In this document: in pieces, positions 1 through 7,905 of the stretch
How positions within the stretch are numbered: position 1 is the first letter of the stretch
Layout: the number at the start of each line of letters is the position of its first letter
From: Corynebacterium tuberculostearicum SK141
GTDB taxonomy: Bacteria; Actinomycetota; Actinomycetes; Mycobacteriales; Mycobacteriaceae
Assembly (NCBI RefSeq): GCF_000175635.1
Contig: NZ_ACVP01000012.1
Location: 62,001-126,000 of the forward strand
DNA: 64,000 bases
Direction: 5' to 3'
The notes under the pieces: generated by a model
Databases searched by the model: none
What the model was told of the DNA's origin: nothing
What the model saw: the letters and a program-made list of their open reading frames with translations, nothing else
Position numbers and translations under genes: made by a program

Positions 1-2
1 CC

Positions 3-22
3 GTGAGCGCGACGGGAGGGGC
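3..22 (+). repeat. Half copy of the CGCTCACC/GGTGAGCG element (right end only)
   Basis: GTGAGCGCGA followed by a G-rich run, matching the right arm and outer flank of the complete elements listed elsewhere in this window. At the spacing of the complete copies its left arm would lie before base 1, so it is probably a full copy cut by the window edge. Confidence 0.5.
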
Positions 23-43
23 GTGGGCAGAGCTCGCCGTAGG

Positions 44-92
44 CGCTCACCAGGTGACGAAAAAGAGAGACCCCGCCTCGTGCCGGTGAGCG
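44..92. repeat. 49-bp inverted-repeat element, copy A
   Basis: CGCTCACC (44-51) and GGTGAGCG (85-92) form a perfect 8-bp inverted repeat around a 33-nt core. The right arm continues into CGAAGG and a purine/G-rich tail. The copy lies in non-coding sequence just past the 3' end of the permease gene that ends at 150. The core shares little with the other copies; only arms, spacing and outer flank are kept. Confidence 0.75.
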
Positions 93-149
93 CGAAGGGC
101 GGGGAGGGGCCAAGGGGAGTGGGCGAGCCGTGCCTCCAGGGGCGAGGGG

Positions 150-1535
150 CTAGGTGAGGGGCAGCGTCGAGGTCGGGTTGATGCCGCGAACCTTGGAATT
201 GATAACGCCGGCGATGGCGAGCACCACGAACATGGCGGCGGCGGAGAGGAGTTGGGTGCGGGCGGTGGCGTCGGTAAGCATGAGTACCGCGATGGCCGCA
301 AAGAGGGCGAGGGCGAACCAGGTGAGGTAGGGGAAGGCCCACATGCGGATGGGGAGGGGATGGAGGGCCTCAAGCTGGCGGCGCAGGCGCAGCTGGCTGA
401 CGGCGATGAAGACCCAGACGATGAGCAGGGACGCGCCGGCGGCGTTGAGCATGAAAGTAAGGAGCCAGCCGGTATCGGCGTAGTTGAGCACCACCATGAC
501 GGCCGAGAGGAGGACAGACAGGCCGATGGCGGTGGTAGGAACGCCGTCCTTATTGGTGGTGGTGAAGATGCGCGGGGCCTCGCCGCGGGAGGCTAGGGAG
601 TGCATCATGCGGGAGGAGGCGTAGATCTGCGAGTTGAAGGCGGAGAGTAGCGCGAGCACGATGACGACTTCCATGATGCCGGCCGCGCCCGGGATGCCGG
701 CGCGTTCGAGAACCATGGTGAAGGGCGATTCTGCGGCCGAGGAGGCACCGCCCAGGATGGAATAGGGCAGGAGGAACGTGATGACGAGGACGGAGCCCAA
801 GTAGAACACCGAGATGCGCAAGATGGTGGAGCGCACGGCATTAACCAGGGATTTCTCGGGATCCTCGGATTCGGCAGAAGCGATGGCGACCACCTCGATG
901 CCGCCGAAGGCGAAGGCCACTGCGAGCAGGCCGGCCGCGACGCCGCCGAGGCCATTAGGCATGAAGCCGTCCTCCAGGAAGACGGAGGTGCCGATGAAGG
1001 AATGTCCGGGCAGAAGGCCCAAGATGAGCAGCGCGCCGATGATGAGAAAGGCCACGATGACGACGACCTTGATGAGGGCGAACCAGTACTCGAATTCGCC
1101 GAAGCTGCGCACGCGCAGCAGGTTGATGATGCCGAAGAGGACCACGCAGACGGCGGCGGGGATCCACGGCGAAACGTTGAACCAGGAGCCAATGAAGCCG
1201 GCCGCGCCGGTGATTTCGGCGCCAAGGACGGCGACCGTGGCTAGCCAATAGATCCAGCCCTGGGTAAAGCCCGCCCAGCGGCCGATGCCGTGTTCGGCGT
1301 ATTCGGAAAAGGAGCCGGAGGCGGGGATAACGGTGCCCATCTCGCCCAGCATCTGCATCACCAAAATGGCCAGAAAGCCAGCGATGACGTAGGCGAGGAG
1401 CACGGCGGGGCCGGCGGCGGAAATGCCGACGCCGGTGCCCAAGAAAAGTCCGGCACCGATGGTGGAGCCTAGCCCCATCATCGTCAGGTGGCGGACCTTC
1501 AGACCAGAACCGAGGGTGGAGGAGTTATCAGTCAC
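150..1535 (-). CDS. Amino-acid permease, APC superfamily (AAT-like)
   Basis: A 461-residue polytopic inner-membrane protein with about 12 hydrophobic segments, expected to import amino acids by proton symport. The N-terminal motif [19 protein letters not shown] (about residues 18-36) is the unwound TM1 substrate site of APC permeases, and FAFGGIEVVAIASAESEDP (near 210-228) is the TM6 signature of the AAT branch. The GTG start at 1535 is preceded by GGAGGG, and TAAGAT ends 6 nt upstream, so the gene could be read from a Shine-Dalgarno or as a leaderless message. It lies downstream of dapD on the same strand, and a close paralogue sits on dapD's other side. Substrate is not predictable from sequence; aromatic, branched or GABA-type amino acids are all possible. 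Confidence 0.85.
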   Translation of the reverse strand: MTDNSSTLGSGLKVRHLTMMGLGSTIGAGLFLGTGVGISAAGPAVLLAYVIAGFLAILVMQMLGEMGTVIPASGSFSEYAEHGIGRWAGFTQGWIYWLATVAVLGAEITGAAGFIGSWFNVSPWIPAAVCVVLFGIINLLRVRSFGEFEYWFALIKVVVIVAFLIIGALLILGLLPGHSFIGTSVFLEDGFMPNGLGGVAAGLLAVAFAFGGIEVVAIASAESEDPEKSLVNAVRSTILRISVFYLGSVLVITFLLPYSILGGASSAAESPFTMVLERAGIPGAAGIMEVVIVLALLSAFNSQIYASSRMMHSLASRGEAPRIFTTTNKDGVPTTAIGLSVLLSAVMVVLNYADTGWLLTFMLNAAGASLLIVWVFIAVSQLRLRRQLEALHPLPIRMWAFPYLTWFALALFAAIAVLMLTDATARTQLLSAAAMFVVLAIAGVINSKVRGINPTSTLPLT

Positions 1536-1541
1536 CCCTCC

Positions 1542-1547
1542 ATCTTA
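1542..1547 (-). promoter_or_regulatory. Candidate -10 element (TAAGAT) of the 150-1535 permease
   Basis: TAAGAT on the minus strand ends 6 nt before the GTG start. The intervening GGAGGG could equally serve as a ribosome binding site. Confidence 0.4.
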
Positions 1548-1552
1548 TTTTG

Positions 1553-1576
1553 CCCGATTGGGCTATAGGAATCGGG
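1553..1576 (-). terminator. Hairpin after dapD
   Basis: CCCGATT (1553-1559) pairs with AATCGGG (1570-1576) around a 10-nt loop, just past the dapD stop. No U-tract follows on the minus strand, so it may weaken rather than end transcription into the permease. Confidence 0.35.
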
Positions 1577-1580
1577 GGTA

Positions 1581-2552
1581 TTAATTCTTGTGCAGCTCGT
1601 CGTTAAGCGCGACGGCCTCGGCCTTCCACTCCACGGCCTCAACCGCACCGGAGACGGAGTTGCGGCGCAGCAGCATGCCGGAGGCACCGGAGAGCTGGGA
1701 GCCCTTGATGTTCTCGCCATTGCCGACGCCGAGTGCTTCCGCGACCTTGCCAAAGACGGTTACCTTGGTGCCGGCGGTGACGTAGAGGCCGGCTTCGACC
1801 ACGGCGTCGTCGCCAAGCGAAATGCCAATGCCGGAGTTGGCGCCGAGGAGGCAGCGCTCGCCGATGGAGATGACCTCCTTGCCGCCGCCGGACAGGGTAC
1901 CCATGATGGACGCGCCGCCGCCGATATCGGAGCCATCGCCCACGACGACGCCCGCGGAGATGCGGCCCTCAACCATGGAAGCGCCGAGGGTGCCGGCGTT
2001 GAAGTTGACGAAGCCCTCGTGCATGACGGTGGTGCCCTCAGCCAGGTGGGCGCCCAGGCGCACGCGGTCTGCGTCACCGATGCGGACGCCGGACGGCACA
2101 ACGTAGTCCACCATGCGGGGGAACTTGTCCACGGAGTAGACAACGACCGGGCCGCGGGAGGCCAGGCGTCCGCGCACCATCTGGAAATCGGACACGGCGC
2201 ACGGACCGTAGTTGGTCCAGACCACGTTATTGAGGTGGCCGAAGATACCGTCCATATTCAGGCCGTGCGGCTTGACCGCGCGGTGGGACAGGAGGTGCAG
2301 GCGCAGGTAAGCATCGTAGGTATCGACGGGGGCGTCATCCAGATCCTTGATGGAGGTCTCAACGGCGACGCGGGCCACGCCACGCTCCTCGTCCGGGCCT
2401 GCCAGTGCGGAGAACTGCTGGGGAACCTCTTCCAAGCGCTTGGTCTCGGTGGTCTCTACGTTCTTATCGGTGTATACGGCCGGGAACCATACGTCCAAGA
2501 CGGTGCCGTCATGGGTAATGGTTGCTAGGCCGCGTGCGGATGCAGAAGTCAT
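1581..2552 (-). CDS. dapD: Tetrahydrodipicolinate N-succinyltransferase
   Basis: A 323-residue cytoplasmic enzyme that transfers succinyl from succinyl-CoA to tetrahydrodipicolinate in the succinylase branch of lysine and meso-diaminopimelate synthesis. The centre (about residues 180-250) is rich in the hexapeptide pattern of a left-handed beta-helix, for example [17 protein letters not shown]. The N-terminal third and overall length fit the actinobacterial DapD type rather than the shorter proteobacterial enzyme. The partner desuccinylase gene dapE lies divergently about 1.5 kb away, with a permease gene between. The ATG at 2552 follows TAAGCT by 7 nt with no Shine-Dalgarno, suggesting a leaderless message. 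Confidence 0.93.
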   Translation of the reverse strand: MTSASARGLATITHDGTVLDVWFPAVYTDKNVETTETKRLEEVPQQFSALAGPDEERGVARVAVETSIKDLDDAPVDTYDAYLRLHLLSHRAVKPHGLNMDGIFGHLNNVVWTNYGPCAVSDFQMVRGRLASRGPVVVYSVDKFPRMVDYVVPSGVRIGDADRVRLGAHLAEGTTVMHEGFVNFNAGTLGASMVEGRISAGVVVGDGSDIGGGASIMGTLSGGGKEVISIGERCLLGANSGIGISLGDDAVVEAGLYVTAGTKVTVFGKVAEALGVGNGENIKGSQLSGASGMLLRRNSVSGAVEAVEWKAEAVALNDELHKN

Positions 2553-2559
2553 GCCCGCT

Positions 2560-2565
2560 AGCTTA
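2560..2565 (-). promoter_or_regulatory. -10 element (TAAGCT) of leaderless dapD
   Basis: TAAGCT ends 7 nt before the dapD ATG. At this distance transcription would begin at or next to the start codon. No AGGAG-like sequence intervenes. Confidence 0.5.
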
Positions 2566-2569
2566 GCAA

Positions 2570-3928
2570 CTACTTCCGCGCCTCCGCGCGCTGGCCGGTG
2601 GGAAGCACGAAAGACAAGATGACGAGCACCGCGGCCAGGATGAGCACCGAGATGACCTGGTTGCGCGCGGCCGGATCAAAGAGCATCAGCAGGGTCAGTC
2701 CGGCCAGGGCGGCGGCCGTAACCCACGGAAGCCAGGGGAATCCGGGTACGTGGATCTCGGTCAGCTCGCCATTATCGCGCAGGACGGGGTGCAACTTGAT
2801 AAAGGAAGCCACGATGAAGGACCAGATGACCAGCAGGCACCCTCCGACCGCGTTGAAGAGGAAGGCCAGAAGCCCTGGCGGGTTCCAGAACTGCAGGCCC
2901 ACCGAAGCGAAGGCGAAGACCATGGACAAGATGACGGCGTTGATGGGGGAGCCGGCGCGGTTTTGCTTGAGGAAGAAACCCGGGGCGCAGTGGTCCTTGG
3001 TCATATCAAAGACCAAGCGGGAGGTGGCGTAAATCTGCGCGTTGAAGGCAGACAGCAGTGCTAGGGCGATAATCGCCTCCATGAAGCCGGCCGCAAAAGG
3101 AATCTTGGCGGCCGCGAGCACCAGGGTGAAGGGGGAATCCGCCGCCACATCGGCGTCCTGGATGGAGCTAAACGGCAGCGCCATGGTGATCACCACGATA
3201 GAGCCGATGTAGAAAATCATGATGCGCACGATGATGGCGCGCACCGCAGTGGCCACGTTATGCGCCGGATCCTCGGACTCGGCGGCCGCGATGGTCACCA
3301 GCTCGATGCCGCCGAAGGCAAAGGCGACAGCCAGCAATCCAGCGGCGAAGCCAGGCATGCCATTGGGCAGGAAGTTATCGGTGAAATTGGTACCGGCCAA
3401 GGAGACATCCATGCCCGGCAGGATGCCCAGCGCCATGAGTGCGCCGATGACGAGGAAGGCGACGATGACTCCGACCTTGATGATGGCGAACCAGAACTCG
3501 AACTCACCAAAACCGCCCACGGCCGCGAAGTTGACCACCGCGAAGAAGGCCACAGCAATAAGCGCTGGAATCCACGGGGCAATATCAAACCAGTTGGAAA
3601 TGATGGCGGCCGCGCCGGTGATTTCAGCGCCCATGACCATGATCAGCATGAACCAGAAAATCCACCCCATGGTAAAGCGCGCCCAGTGACCGAAGGCCTG
3701 GCCAGCGTAGGTGGAAAATGACCCCAAAGAGGGGCGGGCGGCGGCCATTTCACCCAGCATCCACATCACCAGTGCGATGAGCGCGCCGGCTACGGCATAG
3801 GAGATGAGCACGGAGGTGCCGGAAATCTGGATGCCGAGGCCCACGCCGAGGAAGAGGCCGGCGCCTACGGCGGAGCCAAGGCCCATCATCGTGAGATGGC
3901 GGGATTTCAATTGAGTGCCTTCGGCCAT
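2570..3928 (-). CDS. Amino-acid permease, APC superfamily (paralogue of 150-1535)
   Basis: A 452-residue permease with about 12 membrane segments. It shares with the 150-1535 protein the motif [20 protein letters not shown] near the N-terminus, the TM6 signature [19 protein letters not shown], and an [13 protein letters not shown] block matching SAFNSQIYASSRM in its partner, so the two are clear paralogues. I prefer the ATG at 3928 ([12 protein letters not shown]) over the GTG at 3937, because TAAGGT ends 7 nt before the ATG, inside the longer frame. The dapD start lies 17 nt beyond this gene's stop, but dapD seems to have its own promoter. The intergenic sequence shared with dapE (3929-4017) carries both divergent promoters. 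Substrate unknown; lysine or a related amino acid is only a guess from position. Confidence 0.85.
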   Translation of the reverse strand: MAEGTQLKSRHLTMMGLGSAVGAGLFLGVGLGIQISGTSVLISYAVAGALIALVMWMLGEMAAARPSLGSFSTYAGQAFGHWARFTMGWIFWFMLIMVMGAEITGAAAIISNWFDIAPWIPALIAVAFFAVVNFAAVGGFGEFEFWFAIIKVGVIVAFLVIGALMALGILPGMDVSLAGTNFTDNFLPNGMPGFAAGLLAVAFAFGGIELVTIAAAESEDPAHNVATAVRAIIVRIMIFYIGSIVVITMALPFSSIQDADVAADSPFTLVLAAAKIPFAAGFMEAIIALALLSAFNAQIYATSRLVFDMTKDHCAPGFFLKQNRAGSPINAVILSMVFAFASVGLQFWNPPGLLAFLFNAVGGCLLVIWSFIVASFIKLHPVLRDNGELTEIHVPGFPWLPWVTAAALAGLTLLMLFDPAARNQVISVLILAAVLVILSFVLPTGQRAEARK

Positions 3929-3935
3929 TGTTATC

Positions 3936-3941
3936 ACCTTA
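3936..3941 (-). promoter_or_regulatory. -10 element (TAAGGT) of the 2570-3928 permease
   Basis: TAAGGT ends 7 nt before the ATG at 3928, and no Shine-Dalgarno is present between them. Confidence 0.45.
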
Positions 3942-4003
3942 GGGAGGACGAATTATTTGCAGTGAAGTGAACTTTACACAATGCGGTGAGCTGCGCGGAG
4001 CGC

Positions 4004-4009
4004 TAGCAT
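4004..4009 (+). promoter_or_regulatory. -10 element (TAGCAT) of leaderless dapE
   Basis: TAGCAT ends 8 nt before the GTG at 4018. This supports that start over the in-frame GTG at 3967, which would place the promoter inside the gene. Confidence 0.5.
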
Positions 4010-4017
4010 GGCGCTTT

Positions 4018-5106
4018 GTGACTTTAGATCTATATGCAGACCCCATCGAACTAACCAAGGCGCTCGTGGATATTCCGAGCCCCTCCCACCATGAGGAGGC
4101 CATCGCAGACGCCATCGAAGAAGCGCTGCGCGGTTTGGACGTCGAGGTTGCCCGCTACGGCAATACCGTGTGCGCCCGCACGAACCGCGGGCTAGATTCC
4201 CGCGTGGTGCTCGCCGGTCACATTGATACCGTTCCGTTGGCAGAAAATGTACCGCATCACATGGAAACCTCTGAAGGCGGGGTAGAGATTATGTGGGGCT
4301 GCGGCACTGTGGACATGAAGTCCGGCATGGCCGTCTACCTCAATGCCTTTGCCCAGCTGCACGAAGCCGGTGAGCTCAAGCATGACCTCACCGTCATCGC
4401 CTACGAGGGCGAAGAAGTAGCCACTGAATTTAATGGCCTGGGCCACCTGCAAAAAGACCACCCAGAGTGGCTCGAGGGCGACTTCGCCCTGTTAGGCGAG
4501 CCCTCCGGCGCCATGGTCGAGGCCGGCTGCCAGGGCTCCATCCGCCTGCGCGTGACCGCCCATGGCACTCGTGCGCACTCAGCCCGCGCCTGGCTCGGCT
4601 CCAACGCAGCACACAAGCTCGCGCCCATCATGAGCCGCATCGCCGCCTATGAGTCCCGCGATGTCACCATCGATGGCTGCACCTACCGCGAGGGCCTCAA
4701 CATCGTCCACCTCGAGTCGGGCGTTGCCACCAATACGCTGCCGGATGAGGCATGGATGTTTGTGAACTTCCGCTTTGCGCCGGACCGCACGAGCGACGAG
4801 GCGCTGGAGTATATGAAGTCCATCATCGGCGAGGAAGAAGATGTCACCATCGAGATCGATGACATTGCACCGGCCGCCCAGCCCGGTTTGGGCCAGCCGG
4901 CGGCCAAGGCTCTTATCGACGCCGTCGGGGGCAACGTTCGCGCCAAGTACGGCTGGACCGACGTTGCCCGCTTCTCTGAAATGGGCACCCCGGCCGTAAA
5001 CTTTGGCGCCGGTGACCCCGGGTTCGCGCATAAGAAGGATGAGCAGGTCCCCACCGCGCAGATCACCGAAGTATCCACCGCCCTCCTGAACTACCTGAAG
5101 GGATAA
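4018..5106 (+). CDS. dapE: Succinyl-diaminopimelate desuccinylase
   Basis: A 362-residue M20-family zinc amidohydrolase that removes succinate from N-succinyl-LL-2,6-diaminopimelate, following DapD and the aminotransferase in lysine/peptidoglycan precursor synthesis. Visible signatures are AGHIDTVP (metal His and the following Asp), WGCGTVDMKSG, the YEGEEVA catalytic Glu region, LLGEPSG and the C-terminal AHKKDEQV histidine. I start at GTG 4018 (VTLDLYADPIELT), which aligns with the usual DapE N-terminus and follows a TAGCAT box. A longer frame from GTG 3967 adds 17 residues with no family support. It leads a forward string (LOG protein, FolP2, GpgS) with 2-nt or overlapping junctions. Confidence 0.92.
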   Translation: MTLDLYADPIELTKALVDIPSPSHHEEAIADAIEEALRGLDVEVARYGNTVCARTNRGLDSRVVLAGHIDTVPLAENVPHHMETSEGGVEIMWGCGTVDMKSGMAVYLNAFAQLHEAGELKHDLTVIAYEGEEVATEFNGLGHLQKDHPEWLEGDFALLGEPSGAMVEAGCQGSIRLRVTAHGTRAHSARAWLGSNAAHKLAPIMSRIAAYESRDVTIDGCTYREGLNIVHLESGVATNTLPDEAWMFVNFRFAPDRTSDEALEYMKSIIGEEEDVTIEIDDIAPAAQPGLGQPAAKALIDAVGGNVRAKYGWTDVARFSEMGTPAVNFGAGDPGFAHKKDEQVPTAQITEVSTALLNYLKG

Positions 5107-5108
5107 CC

Positions 5109-5873
5109 ATGACTCCTGAGCAGATGCGCACCCTGCGCGGCCCGATGCTGCTGCGCACCGAAGGCGAGCAGGCCTCCACCTTTGACCAGCGGCTCTTGGA
5201 GTCCGGCGCGGACCATGAGTGGCAGCACGCCGATCCGTGGCGCGTCCTGCGCATCCAAGGCGAGTTCGTCGCTGGCTTCGATGCGCTTTCCAAGCTGCCG
5301 AAGGCCGTTACCGTCTTCGGCTCCGCGCGCACCACGCCGGAGGATGCGAGCTACCAGCTCGGCGTCGAGGTCGGCCGCAAACTGGCCGAGCACTCCTATG
5401 CCGTCATCACCGGCGGCGGCCCCGGCATCATGGAGGCAGCCAACCGCGGCGCCCACGAGGCCGGCGGGCTCTCCGTGGGCTTGGGCATCGAGCTTCCCCA
5501 CGAGCAGGGCCTTAACGAGTATGTGGATCTGGGCCTGAATTTCCGCTACTTCTTTGCCCGCAAGACGATGTTCTTGAAGTACTCGCAGGCCTTCATCTGC
5601 CTGCCTGGTGGCATGGGCACGATGGATGAGTTCTTCGAGGTCATGTGCATGGTCCAGACCGGAAAAGTGACCAATTACCCCATCGTGCTCATGGGCACCG
5701 AGTACTGGTCCGGCCTGCTGGAATGGATGGAAAAGACCCTGGCGGCCAGCGGCTATATCAACGAAGGTGACCGAGAGCTTTTCCTGCTTACCGACGACCC
5801 CGATGAAGCCCTCGCCCACATCATCCAGCGCCACCAAGTCATGAGCGATAAGCGCATCAGGGAGCCGCGTTGA
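5109..5873 (+). CDS. LOG-family protein (TIGR00730 type)
   Basis: A 254-residue Rossmann-fold protein with the two LOG motifs, TGGGPGIMEAANRG (101-114) and PGGMGTMDE (166-174). Family members cleave ribose-5-phosphate from cytokinin or nucleoside monophosphates; older annotations call them lysine decarboxylases, and the nearby lysine genes make that misnomer tempting. The about 60-residue N-terminal extension before the fold is typical of the longer type II form. It begins 2 nt after the dapE stop, with AAGGGA as a probable ribosome site, and its TGA overlaps the next gene's TTG start, so it is translated within the dapE operon. True substrate in this organism unknown. Confidence 0.85.
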   Translation: MTPEQMRTLRGPMLLRTEGEQASTFDQRLLESGADHEWQHADPWRVLRIQGEFVAGFDALSKLPKAVTVFGSARTTPEDASYQLGVEVGRKLAEHSYAVITGGGPGIMEAANRGAHEAGGLSVGLGIELPHEQGLNEYVDLGLNFRYFFARKTMFLKYSQAFICLPGGMGTMDEFFEVMCMVQTGKVTNYPIVLMGTEYWSGLLEWMEKTLAASGYINEGDRELFLLTDDPDEALAHIIQRHQVMSDKRIREPR

Positions 5874-6700
5874 GCCTCGCGCGTGTGATGGCGATTGTCA
5901 ATCGCACCCCGGATTCCTTCTATGACAAGGGCGCAACCTTTGACCTTGACCCGGCGCTGCGCCGTTGTGATGAGGTGATCGCGGCCGGTGCGTCGATCGT
6001 CGATATTGGCGGTGTGAAGGCTGGCCCCGGCAAGGCCGTGAACGCGGCGGAGGAAATCGACCGCGTGGTGCCGACCATCGAGAAGGTGCACGAGCGCCAC
6101 CCGGACGTGCTCATCTCCGTCGATACTTGGCGCAGCGAGGTAGCCGAGGCAGCCATCGCAGCCGGCGCCGGCCTGGTCAATGACACCTGGGCCGGTTGGG
6201 ACCCCGAGCTCATCGAGGTCGCCGGCCAGCACCGCGTGGGATACGTGTGCTCGCACACTGGCGGCATTACCCCGCGCACTAGGCCGCACCGCGTGCATTT
6301 CGATGATGTGGTGGCCGATGTCATCGCGGAAACCACCCAACTGGCCGAGCGCGCCGCCTCCCTCGGCTGTCCGGAGGATTTGACCTTCATCGATCCGACG
6401 CATGACTTTGGTAAGAACACCTTTCACGGGCTCGAGCTCCTGCGGCGCATTGACGAGATCGTCGCCACCGGTTGGCCGGTGCTCATGGCGCTATCCAATA
6501 AGGACTTCGTGGGCGAGACGCTCGACCGCGGGGTAGGCGAGCGCGTGGCCGGCACCCTGGCCGCTACCGCGTGGTCCGCCGCCCGCGGCGTGGCCGCCTT
6601 CCGCGTCCACGAGGTGGCCGAGACCGCCGATGTCATCCGCATGACCGCCGCCATCCAAGGCGAGGTGGCCCCGCTAGTCACTACGCGAGGCCTTGCATGA
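5870..6700 (+). CDS. folP2: Dihydropteroate synthase-like protein FolP2
   Basis: A 276-residue TIM-barrel pterin-binding protein. VMAIVNRTPDSFYD matches the first conserved DHPS block and SIVDIGGVKAGPG the second, where canonical enzymes read DIGGESTRPG. That change marks the actinobacterial FolP2 paralogue, which in Mycobacterium has been reported not to replace FolP1, so folate synthesis should not be assumed. The TTG start at 5870 overlaps the upstream TGA (TTGA) and follows GGGAG at good spacing; later GTG or ATG codons lack this. The 3' end overlaps gpgS by 4 nt (ATGA), so the two are translationally coupled. The conserved linkage to gpgS suggests a role outside classical folate synthesis, which is inference. 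Confidence 0.85.
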   Translation: MSLARVMAIVNRTPDSFYDKGATFDLDPALRRCDEVIAAGASIVDIGGVKAGPGKAVNAAEEIDRVVPTIEKVHERHPDVLISVDTWRSEVAEAAIAAGAGLVNDTWAGWDPELIEVAGQHRVGYVCSHTGGITPRTRPHRVHFDDVVADVIAETTQLAERAASLGCPEDLTFIDPTHDFGKNTFHGLELLRRIDEIVATGWPVLMALSNKDFVGETLDRGVGERVAGTLAATAWSAARGVAAFRVHEVAETADVIRMTAAIQGEVAPLVTTRGLA

Positions 6701-7419
6701 GCGTCTCTGTAATCATTCCAGCGCTCAACGAGGAGGGCACCGTCGCGGACGTCGTGCGCGCCTGCCTCGCCGATGACCCCCTGGAAGTGCTCGTCATCGA
6801 CGCTGACTCCACCGACGCCACCGCCTCCCGCGCTGCCGCTGCCGGAGCGGATGTGCGCAATTGGCGCGATATCCTCCCGGAGGAACCGCGCCCCGGTAAG
6901 GGCGAATCCCTCTGGCGCGGGGTTGCCGCGGCGAAGGGAGATATCGTCGTCTTTGTCGATGCCGACCTCGAATCCGCCGCGCCCGGCATGGTCTCGGCCT
7001 TGGCCGCGCCCTTCGCCGACCCCGCGGTGGAGATGGTCAAAGCCCGCTACCGCCGCAGCCTCAACGGCCAGCCCACCGGCGGCGGCCGCGTGACCGAACT
7101 GACCGCCAAGCCGCTCATCAAGCAGTTCTTTCCCGAGCTCGCCCACATCGCTCAGCCCCTTGGAGGCGAATACGCCCTGCGCCGCGCCACCGCCCTAGAA
7201 CTGCCCTTCGTGGAGGGGTATGGGGTGGAAGCGGGGCTAATGGTGGACGTCGGCAAGCGGGGCACAATCGCACAGGTAGACCTGGGCACGCGGGTACACC
7301 GCAACCGGCCGCTGCACCAGCTGGCGCCGATGGCCGAGGTAGTCGCGCGCACGCTGCTCGCCCGCGCCGGGGTCATCGCTCCCGTTGCTCAACGCCCGCC
7401 GCTAAAAGGTAAGGTTTAA
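6697..7419 (+). CDS. gpgS: Glucosyl-3-phosphoglycerate synthase (GT-A, GT81-like)
   Basis: A 240-residue retaining glycosyltransferase expected to move glucose from NDP-glucose to 3-phosphoglycerate, the first step toward glucosylglycerate and methylglucose lipopolysaccharides. The N-terminus SVIIPALNEEGTV is the GT-A nucleotide-binding start, and FVDADLES (DxD at 88-90) binds the metal-nucleotide. Later blocks PLGGEYALRR and GYGVEAGLMVDV match the family. It is shorter than the roughly 320-residue mycobacterial enzyme, mainly at the ends. The start ATG overlaps the folP2 stop (ATGA). Its neighbours and the nearby glgA/glgC place it in glucose-polymer or compatible-solute metabolism. Confidence 0.85.
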   Translation: MSVSVIIPALNEEGTVADVVRACLADDPLEVLVIDADSTDATASRAAAAGADVRNWRDILPEEPRPGKGESLWRGVAAAKGDIVVFVDADLESAAPGMVSALAAPFADPAVEMVKARYRRSLNGQPTGGGRVTELTAKPLIKQFFPELAHIAQPLGGEYALRRATALELPFVEGYGVEAGLMVDVGKRGTIAQVDLGTRVHRNRPLHQLAPMAEVVARTLLARAGVIAPVAQRPPLKGKV

Positions 7420-7422
7420 GCC

Positions 7423-7716
7423 ATGCTGTCTTGGATTATGCTCCTGCTCGTCCTTATCGCCCTGACCGTCATCGGCACCTGGGTGTGGGGTTCCATCTTT
7501 GGCCGCGGCGAGGTCATGCACCCGCTCGACGAGCCGCAGAAGGTGCGCGAAAATAACCGCGCCGCCCTCCGTGAAGGTCGCCTTGACCAGGTAAAATTCG
7601 AGGTGGTTCCCCGTGGATACCGCCAGGACCAGGTAGACGATCTCCTCGCGCAACTGGAGGAACAACTATCTTCCGCGCAGAAAAGGTCTAAGCTGGAAGG
7701 AAAAGAAGTTAACTAA
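7423..7716 (+). CDS. Small membrane-anchored DivIVA-domain protein
   Basis: A 97-residue protein with one N-terminal membrane helix (about residues 3-26), a short linker, and FEVVPRGYRQDQVDDLLAQL (59-78), the core of the DivIVA N-terminal domain, then a basic tail. Canonical DivIVA/Wag31 is much longer with extended coiled coils, so this is a reduced DivIVA-like peptide of the type found beside gpgS in Corynebacteriales. It starts 3 nt after gpgS with an AAGG ribosome site and is probably in the same transcript. A role at the membrane or in cell-pole biology is inferred only from the domain. Confidence 0.75.
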   Translation: MLSWIMLLLVLIALTVIGTWVWGSIFGRGEVMHPLDEPQKVRENNRAALREGRLDQVKFEVVPRGYRQDQVDDLLAQLEEQLSSAQKRSKLEGKEVN

Positions 7717-7728
7717 AGGAGACTCACT

Positions 7729-7896
7729 ATGGCAGCAATGAAGCCGCGCACCACGGGCGGAGAAATGGAAGCAGTAGAGGAGTCCCGCAAAATTGTCATG
7801 CGCATCCCCTCGGATGGCGGCGGTCGCATCGTCATCGAGCTGAGCAAGGACGAGGCCGCCGAGCTCGGTTCCCTGTTGACCGAGGTTTCTAGCTAG
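7729..7896 (+). CDS. DUF3117 small protein
   Basis: A 55-residue protein beginning MAAMKPRTTGGEMEAVEE, with KIVMRIPSDGGGRIVIELS and a DEAAELGSLL tail. This is the DUF3117 pattern, highly conserved in actinobacteria and of unknown function. AAAGGAG lies 7 nt before the ATG. It sits 12 nt after the DivIVA-like gene and the next gene's -10 box overlaps its stop codon. Family, length and position all agree, so the call is firm although the role is unknown. Confidence 0.85.
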   Translation: MAAMKPRTTGGEMEAVEESRKIVMRIPSDGGGRIVIELSKDEAAELGSLLTEVSS

Positions 7897-7899
7897 TCT
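7894..7899 (+). promoter_or_regulatory. -10 element (TAGTCT) of leaderless rlmA-like gene
   Basis: TAGTCT begins on the TAG stop of the DUF3117 gene and ends 6 nt before the ATG at 7906. No Shine-Dalgarno intervenes. Confidence 0.4.
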
Positions 7900-7905
7900 A
7901 GGTAC

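Noticed and set aside
3967..4017. Upstream GTG start for dapE
   Set aside because: It would place the TAGCAT promoter box inside the gene, and the extra 17 residues do not resemble DapE proteins.
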